Source: Alphaproteobacteria bacterium UBA3773 (GTDB taxonomy: Bacteria; Pseudomonadota; Alphaproteobacteria; RF32; CAG-239). Taken from it: 21,158 bases of DNA. Under the pieces are notes generated by a model, which was not told the origin of the DNA, searched no databases, and worked only from the letters and a program-made list of their open reading frames with translations. Made by a program: the position numbers and the translations under genes. Every line of letters begins with the position of its first letter. Position 1 is the stretch's first letter. This document shows, piece after piece, positions 15,768 to 21,158 of this stretch. The stretch is taken from contig DFFP01000032.1 in the NCBI GenBank assembly GCA_002372275.1, positions 1 to 21,158 of the forward strand, given 5' to 3'.

Positions 15768-16283
15768 ATGGCTTGGACAGATGAAATGATTGATAATTTA
15801 ACCAAAATGTGGCAACAAGGCTTAACAACCAACGAAATTGCCAAAGCGCTCGGTGTTTCTAAAAATTCGATTGTCGGAAAAGTTCATCGTTTGAATTTAG
15901 ATGCTCGTCCCTCGCCGATTAAAAAGAAAGAAGAAATAACTAAAACAAAAAAATTACCTTCTAAAGAAAAAATAAAATCTAAAGTTTCGGTTAAACAAAC
16001 ACCTTCAAAACCAGTTCAAGAACAAACATCTATCATCAAAAAAGAAGCTTCTGTCGAAGAAGAGCAAGTTAAAATTGAGCCGAAGCTTTCACCTAATCCG
16101 ACATATCATAAAAATACATGTATCAAGCTTGCCGATTTAGACAGCCATACCTGTCGCTGGCCGATCGGAGACCCGCGAGATGATAATTTTTGTTTTTGCG
16201 GACGTCACGTTAAATCCGGCCAAACATATTGCGAAGAACACGCTGCAATCGCATACGTTAAACCGATAAAAAAAGAAAAATAA
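15768..16283 (+). CDS. gcrA: GcrA-family cell-cycle regulator
   Basis: GcrA binds RNA polymerase holoenzyme (sigma70 domain 2) and activates promoters carrying CcrM-methylated GANTC sites, coordinating cell-cycle transcription in Alphaproteobacteria. The 171-residue protein starts MAWTDEMIDNLTKMW, as GcrA does, with a helix-turn-helix (about 5-45, including ALGVSKNSIVGKVHRL). A Lys/Glu-rich variable linker follows (about 50-110). The conserved C-terminus has CRWPIGDP, FCFCGRH, YCEEH and IAY, four Cys and two His that could bind metal. I chose the ATG at 15768, 7 bases after AAAGGA; the adjacent ATG at 15765 would give only 4 bases. mutT follows 4 bases downstream, so the two are probably co-transcribed. 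ccrM is not in the window. Confidence 0.92.
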   Translation: MAWTDEMIDNLTKMWQQGLTTNEIAKALGVSKNSIVGKVHRLNLDARPSPIKKKEEITKTKKLPSKEKIKSKVSVKQTPSKPVQEQTSIIKKEASVEEEQVKIEPKLSPNPTYHKNTCIKLADLDSHTCRWPIGDPRDDNFCFCGRHVKSGQTYCEEHAAIAYVKPIKKEK

Positions 16284-16287
16284 AAAA

Positions 16288-16683
16288 ATGGCGGAAAAAC
16301 AGATTGCTGCCGGCATTATTTGCCATGATGGAAAAGTTTTAATCGGACAGCGTAAAAAAGGAAAAGACCTTGAATTTTTCTGGGAGCTTCCGGGCGGAAA
16401 ATTGGAAGAAGGCGAAACACTTGAAGAATGCCTCAAACGCGAGCTGATTGAAGAACTTGATTTAAAAATCAAAGTCGGTGATTTTTTCATGAAAACGCGC
16501 TATGAATATGAGTTCGGCGCTTTTGTCATCAACGCTTTTTTTGCCACAACCGAAAGTTTTGATATCCCAAAAATCTGCGAACATGAACAGGTTTTATGGG
16601 TTGAACCTCAAGAGCTCACAAATTATCACTTTCCACCGGCAGACACCCCGATTATTGAAGCCTTTCTAAGCACCTTAAAATGA
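16288..16683 (+). CDS. mutT: Nudix hydrolase, MutT-like 8-oxo-dGTP diphosphatase
   Basis: A 131-residue Nudix protein that most likely removes oxidised nucleotides such as 8-oxo-dGTP. The Nudix box G-x5-E-x7-REU-x-EE-x-G-U is present (from GGKLEEGE to RELIEELDL), except that the late Gly is Asp. The catalytic Glu residues are kept. WELPGGK before it and WVEPQEL near the end are MutT-like, as is the short length. It starts 4 bases after the gcrA stop without a clear Shine-Dalgarno, suggesting coupling, and ends at a strong terminator. Other small Nudix substrates cannot be excluded. Confidence 0.87.
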   Translation: MAEKQIAAGIICHDGKVLIGQRKKGKDLEFFWELPGGKLEEGETLEECLKRELIEELDLKIKVGDFFMKTRYEYEFGAFVINAFFATTESFDIPKICEHEQVLWVEPQELTNYHFPPADTPIIEAFLSTLK

Positions 16684-16690
16684 AGAATCA

Positions 16691-16729
16691 AAAAAAGCTT
16701 CTTTGAAAAAAAAGAAGCTTTTTTATTTT
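16691..16729 (+). terminator. Intrinsic terminator after gcrA-mutT
   Basis: A perfect 14-bp stem (16691-16704 with 16711-16724) with a 6-base loop carries a GAAGC core between A and T tracts, and T residues follow. It closes the gcrA-mutT unit and insulates the next promoter. Confidence 0.88.
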
Positions 16730-16783
16730 GTATCTACTAATAATTTACAAATTTAATGCAACTTCATTTTTTTAAATTCCTGA

Positions 16784-16799
16784 TTTACAATGATGTAAA
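16784..16799. promoter_or_regulatory. Inverted repeat over the -35 (candidate operator 1)
   Basis: TTTACA-ATGA-TGTAAA is an exact 6-4-6 inverted repeat whose left arm is the -35 hexamer itself. A dimeric repressor bound here would block RNA polymerase. Confidence 0.5.
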
Positions 16800-16812
16800 A
16801 ATTCAGTATACT
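16784..16812 (+). promoter_or_regulatory. Strong predicted sigma70 promoter of the HExxH gene
   Basis: TTTACA (16784-16789) and TATACT (16807-16812) stand 17 bases apart; each matches the sigma70 consensus at five of six positions. Transcription would start near 16819, giving a leader of about 24 bases with AGGAGA before the ATG at 16843. This is the best-formed promoter in the window. Confidence 0.75.
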
Positions 16813-16815
16813 GAA
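16802..16815. promoter_or_regulatory. Perfect 14-bp palindrome over the -10 (candidate operator 2)
   Basis: TTCAGTATACTGAA equals its own reverse complement and contains the whole -10 hexamer. Its centre is 17 bases from the centre of the -35 dyad. It could be a second operator or a site for a different regulator. The two dyads are unlike in sequence. Confidence 0.5.
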
Positions 16816-16842
16816 AAAATCAAAACAATCAGGAGAATATTT

Positions 16843-18159
16843 ATGGATAATACGCAAAAAATCGCTCTTCAACGCATTAAAGATTCTGATTATATAAAGT
16901 ATGAGGGAACAAAAGAAGAAATCGAATTGCTTCATTCTTTAATGGAAAGAATAGCTAAATCTGGTTACGGTTCAGAAATCATCACAGGCTTAAAGAAAAC
17001 AGAAGAATTACCCGAAAATCATCAAATTGTACTCAAAATACAAGATATTCCTGAAACCGGTTTGCCTGCTTATGCAGATGGTGTGCATAACGAAAGTGGT
17101 ACCATTATCCTTTTTAAACGTGGAAAAGACCCAAATGATCCGAATGTTTCATTAAATTTGGCGCAAACCCTAGCACATGAGTTGCTTCATGAAGAACAAT
17201 ATCACCAAGGTCTTGTACCAAACAGTCATTTTACTCCTGAGCAAAATTTTATCATTAACAGATTACAAGAATTAGATGCACTAGCGTTTAAATCAGGATG
17301 TGATGATTTGATTAAAGGTGGTTTTGAAGGTGTCGGAATTGGGGGAGGTTTAGCTTCCACTAATACATATAACAAACAGGCTTTATCGCACTCCTGTCAT
17401 TGTCTCATCCAAAATAATCCGAAACCAGACAAAACTTTTGAAGAAATAAGAGCGATTTACGTTAAAAGACTGGGCGTAAACATAGAGCCTGAATATTTTT
17501 CAGCACAAACGCTTACAAACTCCAATTCAGGAAAAAAATTTTTTAACAATGACAAATTATCTATACAACATGAAACAACAAACATGAGCGACGGAAAGTT
17601 ATCGGTTTTTAAACATCCCGTATTTGACCTCAAAATCTACGAACCTAAAAATGGAAAAATAGGCATAGAAGAAAAAATTACACACTCTTCGTATGGTGAC
17701 GACTCGATGTCTATTCGTTTTTTTGATCAACAAACAGATAAAATGATACTAGGTATTTCAGAAGATTGGGATGGTTACAAAATACAAACAGAAAAGAACC
17801 CGGATATATGTACGGATTTGAAAGAGTTTGAAGAAACATTTGCTCAGCTCAATCTTCCAAAAGATGTTTTAGAAGCGTTATCTTTTGATGCGGAAGTCAT
17901 CAAAAATCAATATAACGAAAAACATGCGAAAGTCACCGAGGGATATTTATCGTTAGATAGATCATGGGAAAGACCGGCATTTGAGAAAACAAAAAATCAA
18001 GATCAAAATGCTCCTGAAAATGTAGCAGATAAGCTTCAACTTTTACGTGGTCTTTCATCAACGACTAATCCAGCACCTCAACAAGAGCATTCTACCCAAA
18101 ATTCTTCTAAACAAAGTTCTTTTTCTTTTCCGTTATTGAAAGGCGATCTTTCGAAATAA
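16843..18159 (+). CDS. HExxH putative zinc metallopeptidase of unknown role, 438 residues
   Basis: The protein carries a zincin-type motif, AHELLHEEQYHQG, giving His112, Glu113 and His116, with Glu143 in QELDALAF as a possible third zinc ligand and His121 nearby. That fits a small putative-metallopeptidase domain in the first half. The second half (about 220-380) looks like mixed beta structure, and the tail from about 385 is Gln/Ser/Asn-rich and probably disordered. There is no signal peptide or membrane segment, so it is cytoplasmic unless exported by a specialised system. The ATG at 16843 follows AGGAGA at a good distance; an upstream in-frame ATG at 16756 would start before the predicted promoter and is rejected. 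It stands alone under a dyad-covered promoter. Peptidase activity is inferred from the motif only; an effector or toxin role is possible. Confidence 0.75.
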   Translation: MDNTQKIALQRIKDSDYIKYEGTKEEIELLHSLMERIAKSGYGSEIITGLKKTEELPENHQIVLKIQDIPETGLPAYADGVHNESGTIILFKRGKDPNDPNVSLNLAQTLAHELLHEEQYHQGLVPNSHFTPEQNFIINRLQELDALAFKSGCDDLIKGGFEGVGIGGGLASTNTYNKQALSHSCHCLIQNNPKPDKTFEEIRAIYVKRLGVNIEPEYFSAQTLTNSNSGKKFFNNDKLSIQHETTNMSDGKLSVFKHPVFDLKIYEPKNGKIGIEEKITHSSYGDDSMSIRFFDQQTDKMILGISEDWDGYKIQTEKNPDICTDLKEFEETFAQLNLPKDVLEALSFDAEVIKNQYNEKHAKVTEGYLSLDRSWERPAFEKTKNQDQNAPENVADKLQLLRGLSSTTNPAPQQEHSTQNSSKQSSFSFPLLKGDLSK

Positions 18160-18218
18160 ATTGGTAAAGGCTCTTTGATAAACGAAAAAATCAAATTATG
18201 GTGGAGTTTTATTTTAAT

Positions 18219-20354
18219 CTATTTTTCTTTATCGCGGCGAGCTGTTTGCAGAGCTTTGACATTTCTCATAAATGTTTCGTTCTGTTCCAAGTCTTCTAAA
18301 AAGACGGGTAACTTATGGCGCCAGTTCGGATATTTATCACGGTCTGTGCCCGGCAAATTTTGGAGCTCATCCACATGCATGGCATCTTCGGGCTGCATAA
18401 TCACAACCGCGCTATTTGAAAGCCCAAGCAAACGATGGACGGCTTCATCCAAACCTTGAGGATAATTTTCGCCGTAAAGATAATCGCCTTGCCTTAGATT
18501 ATCTTGAGGCCAAACACCTGATTGGTCTAAAACTTTTAAGAGTTTCCAACGATCTTGTTCACGCTCTTTATAGAGTCTTTGGCGCTCACTCTCGTCAATC
18601 ATTTTAAGCTTGAATTTAAGTTCTATTTCGTAGCCGAACCACCACATTTTAAGAGGCGGCATATCGTGCGTTCCGATTGAAACAAACGCATTTGACGGAT
18701 AAAAAGTCGGTCCCTTAAAATCACCCATACCGCAGTCAAACCGTTCGCCCCACAAAACACTCATCGAGTAAATACCGGCATCATGTATTTTTTCAATAAA
18801 TCCGTTTGGAACGTTTCCGATACTTTCACCGACAATCATGCATTTGTTTAAGTGGCTTTCAAGAGCGGTTATGGCGAGCATTTCATCAAAATTGTAGTAT
18901 AAATATGTGCCATCACCCCCCTCATCTTCAATCATAAACAAACGCATCAGGCTCATCACATGATCCATACGAAGAGCACCGGCACATTTCATATTGGCAC
19001 ACAAAATTTCAATAAACGGCTGGTAGGCTTGTTCTTTTAAGTGCCATGGATGAAAAGCAGCCAACCCCCATTTTTGCCCCGATGTAAAAAAGGCATCCGG
19101 CGGTGCTCCTGCCCCAAACTTTTGAACGTAGTTATATTGTTTGGCCCAAACTTCGGCGCTGTCTTTCGAAACACCGACCGGTAAATCTCGATAAAGACCG
19201 ATTTTCATCCCCAAAGATTGAATATTTTGGGAGACTTTTTCAAATTGTCGATTGGCTTCAAATTGTAAAAATTCAAAAAATGTAATTTCATCTTGATGTG
19301 CCTGCTCAAAAATAAGCATATCCATCGGATTTTGAGATTTTAAGCCCTCAGGCCAGGCCATCCATCCGCCCCAAACTTTGTGACAATAATTGTGATAAAT
19401 AGCCTGATAAACGGCAAACTGGTATAAAATTTCGCCCTTTTCTTTTAAGTACGCAGCAAAAGCTTTAGATGATTTTTGTTTTTTAAATAATTCATACAAC
19501 ACTTCAATTTTGAGATTGTAAACATTTGTATAATCAATCAGATGTGTTTTTTGAAGTGCTTCTATGCGCTTTTCATATTTCTTTTTTAACTCATCATCAA
19601 AACCTTGAGTTTGCTCCACATCAATATAAATCGGATTTAAGAACAACCGACTGATTGAAGCATACGGGCTTGCATTTTCCGGAAAGTCATGAAACGGTGT
19701 ATTTAACGGATTAAGGCCGATCACATCTGCCCCGTATTTTGCTGCAACGGCCGCAAAATTTTTCAAATCCGTAAAGTCACCTATTCCCCAATTTCGGCGA
19801 CTTTTAAGCGAATATAGTTGTAAAGCAAAACCCCATGTTTTATCTATGCCTTTATCTTCAAGCGACAAACATTTTTGAGGTGCAACGGCTAAAGTCGAAA
19901 AATAGACCTTTTTACCGATTGTGAGTTCCATACGATAATAACCGATCGGCAAAGTATTTTGTATGCGCAGACGTTTGACCTGTATAGATGTATCAGAAAA
20001 TTTTTTTTCTTGCGTTAAAACAACTTCAAAATTTTGTTTTTGAAAATTTTTTTTCTTTTCAGAAGCCAAACGTATTGAAATTTCATCAGAGACCTCAAAA
20101 TCTTTTAAATATATTTCAAATTCCAAATTGTTTTGCCATATCGCATAAAACGGTGCAACCGCATTTTGATATTTTTGTTCTTGTAATTGTTGAAGAGATT
20201 TTTTGATTTCTTCATCATTTGAAGCTTGAAACCCTAATGATTTGCAAAAATTTTTGAGTAAATTTTCTTGAACAGATATATCGGCGCAACCGAGTATTGA
20301 GTAAGAACGCGCAATTCCTAAATCATCACAAAGTTTCATTAAATCATCAGTCAT
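18219..20354 (-). CDS. malQ: 4-alpha-glucanotransferase MalQ
   Basis: Amylomaltase moves maltosyl/glucan units between alpha-1,4-glucans, recycling short maltodextrins released during glycogen or starch breakdown, in the cytoplasm. The 711-residue length is near that of E. coli MalQ (694). The N-terminal about 170 residues form an accessory beta domain, followed by the GH77 barrel: WGFALQLYSLKSRRNWGIGDF, then NPYASISRLFLNPIY-like strand 1 (SPYASISR). The nucleophile Asp is in ALRMDHVMSL (about 463), the acid/base Glu in VGESIGNVP (about 510) and the stabilising Asp in GTHDMPPLK (about 563). AGGAAG before the ATG overlaps the last codons of glgX, 3 bases upstream, indicating coupled expression. 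Confidence 0.95.
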   Translation of the reverse strand: MTDDLMKLCDDLGIARSYSILGCADISVQENLLKNFCKSLGFQASNDEEIKKSLQQLQEQKYQNAVAPFYAIWQNNLEFEIYLKDFEVSDEISIRLASEKKKNFQKQNFEVVLTQEKKFSDTSIQVKRLRIQNTLPIGYYRMELTIGKKVYFSTLAVAPQKCLSLEDKGIDKTWGFALQLYSLKSRRNWGIGDFTDLKNFAAVAAKYGADVIGLNPLNTPFHDFPENASPYASISRLFLNPIYIDVEQTQGFDDELKKKYEKRIEALQKTHLIDYTNVYNLKIEVLYELFKKQKSSKAFAAYLKEKGEILYQFAVYQAIYHNYCHKVWGGWMAWPEGLKSQNPMDMLIFEQAHQDEITFFEFLQFEANRQFEKVSQNIQSLGMKIGLYRDLPVGVSKDSAEVWAKQYNYVQKFGAGAPPDAFFTSGQKWGLAAFHPWHLKEQAYQPFIEILCANMKCAGALRMDHVMSLMRLFMIEDEGGDGTYLYYNFDEMLAITALESHLNKCMIVGESIGNVPNGFIEKIHDAGIYSMSVLWGERFDCGMGDFKGPTFYPSNAFVSIGTHDMPPLKMWWFGYEIELKFKLKMIDESERQRLYKEREQDRWKLLKVLDQSGVWPQDNLRQGDYLYGENYPQGLDEAVHRLLGLSNSAVVIMQPEDAMHVDELQNLPGTDRDKYPNWRHKLPVFLEDLEQNETFMRNVKALQTARRDKEK

Positions 20355-20357
20355 TTT

Positions 20358-21158
20358 TTATCTTCCTATTTGAAAAGCTAAAACACATTCAGCCGGGATT
20401 TCAAGAGATTGTCCGCTATTGTTTTCTGCAATTTGAAATTTTTCTGATGTGTCTAAAATTAATTTCCACGTTTTCATCTCTTTAAAGTTTGGAAAAGTCC
20501 ATAAAACAGGTTCAACATCCGCATTAAAGATGACAAACAATATATGATCACCGTTTAAGACGGCATAAGAAAGCGTTTTGAGCTTTTGATTTGACCAATC
20601 TTGCTGTTGAAATTCTTTTCCCTTCGGGGTGTACCAGGCTAAATCTTTGGGCAAAGATTTCGAAACCGGCACACCTTTGAAAAAATGCTTATACGAAAAA
20701 ACACCGAGATGGTGACGCAGCCCCACCAATTTTTTGAAAAAACGAATAAACTCATAACCTTCTTTTTCAATAGCATCCCATACAAGGTAGCTGATAATAT
20801 TATCTTGATTATAAGGATTGTTGTTACCAAAATGGGTTGTTAAAAATTCATCTCCGGCACTGATCATCGGTGTCCCAAAAGAGAACAACAATGTTGCCAT
20901 CAAATTTTTTGCACGTCTTAAACGTTTTGCTTTAATGTCATCTGACGCAATCAATCCTTCAACACCTAAATTAGAGCTCCAGTTATTGTTGTTTCCGTCC
21001 ATATTATTTTCATTATTGGCTTCATTATGTTTTTTTTCAAAACTGACCAAATCACGCAAACAAAAACCATCATGAGAGGTCACAAAATTGATGCTTGAAT
21101 ACATACCTCGATGACGATAGCCGAAAATATCGCTCGAGCCTGAGATACGGCTGGCAAG
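20358..21158 (-). CDS. glgX: Glycogen debranching enzyme GlgX, 5' end outside window
   Basis: This is the last 266 residues of a GH13 glycogen debranching enzyme, which hydrolyses alpha-1,6 branches of phosphorylase-trimmed glycogen. The frame stays open to the right edge, so the start lies beyond the window. Visible parts are the end of the catalytic barrel with SRISGSSDIFG, the region-IV motif INFVTSHDGF holding the third catalytic Asp, the GlgX-typical LVSFEKKHNEANNENN and NWSSNLGVEG, and GTPMISAGDEF. A C-terminal beta domain follows. It forms an operon with malQ, whose ribosome-binding site sits in the last glgX codons. Isoamylase/TreX is a close alternative name, but the KHNEAN-x-E-N stretch and the malQ neighbour favour GlgX. 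Confidence 0.92.
   Translation of the reverse strand, partial: LASRISGSSDIFGYRHRGMYSSINFVTSHDGFCLRDLVSFEKKHNEANNENNMDGNNNNWSSNLGVEGLIASDDIKAKRLRRAKNLMATLLFSFGTPMISAGDEFLTTHFGNNNPYNQDNIISYLVWDAIEKEGYEFIRFFKKLVGLRHHLGVFSYKHFFKGVPVSKSLPKDLAWYTPKGKEFQQQDWSNQKLKTLSYAVLNGDHILFVIFNADVEPVLWTFPNFKEMKTWKLILDTSEKFQIAENNSGQSLEIPAECVLAFQIGR

Noticed and set aside
16756..16842. Upstream ATG extending the HExxH protein by 29 residues
   Set aside because: This ATG lies before the predicted promoter and lacks a ribosome-binding site, and the extension is low-complexity. AGGAGA supports the ATG at 16843.
18160..18218. Possible terminator between the HExxH gene and malQ (TTTGAT ... ATCAAA)
   Set aside because: Only a 6-bp AT-rich stem with a 10-base loop and no following T-run on either strand; too weak to call.

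Overview
The window looks like a piece of a low-GC alphaproteobacterial chromosome, probably from an anaerobic, host- or gut-associated lineage. Three things point there. A GcrA-type cell-cycle regulator is present, a family known essentially only from Alphaproteobacteria. rpoZ sits directly upstream of a bifunctional rel gene, as in many Alphaproteobacteria. FabI has the alphaproteobacterial style of sequence. A flavodiiron protein and the [FeFe]-hydrogenase maturase HydE suggest an anaerobic or oxygen-sensitive life. The genus is inference and is not named. No rRNA, tRNA, CRISPR array, transposase or phage gene was seen, and no gene-free stretch exceeds 300 bases.

Layout from left to right. 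(1) The 3' part of an FprA-type flavodiiron gene runs rightward and ends at a perfect hairpin terminator. It converges there with a leftward cluster. (2) That cluster, in transcription order, is a giant autotransporter gene, fabI, a WaaE-like glycosyltransferase gene and hydE, with only 29, 1 and -8 bases between them. (3) The autotransporter (about 8.15 kb, 2716 codons) fills 40% of the window. Its parts are a signal peptide, an ankyrin-like segment, a hydrophobic Gly/Ala stretch ending in nine glycines, an EGF-like domain, Cys-rich tandem repeats, about 45 imperfect YGIY/AYN repeats, and a C-terminal beta-barrel ending in Phe. (4) Upstream, also leftward, are rel (SpoT-like), rpoZ with an unusually long acidic tail, and a gene for an unrecognised secreted 410-residue protein. 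(5) Rightward and divergent from these come gcrA and mutT, closed by a strong terminator. Then comes a well-formed, dyad-covered promoter driving a HExxH protein of unknown role. (6) The right end holds a leftward glgX (truncated by the window edge)-malQ pair for glycogen/maltodextrin breakdown.

How it fits together. Several genes serve the envelope: the autotransporter at the surface, FabI in fatty-acid synthesis, and a glycosyltransferase of a lipopolysaccharide-core type. rel, rpoZ and gcrA are global regulators of growth and the cell cycle; the predicted rpoZ promoter carries a GANTC site, the methylation target that GcrA reads in other Alphaproteobacteria. The flavodiiron protein and HydE suggest anaerobic redox metabolism, and glgX/malQ suggest glycogen use. 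The most novel material is the autotransporter passenger, with its eukaryote-like Cys-rich module and its unnamed repeat family, and the solitary HExxH protein under an apparently tightly controlled promoter.
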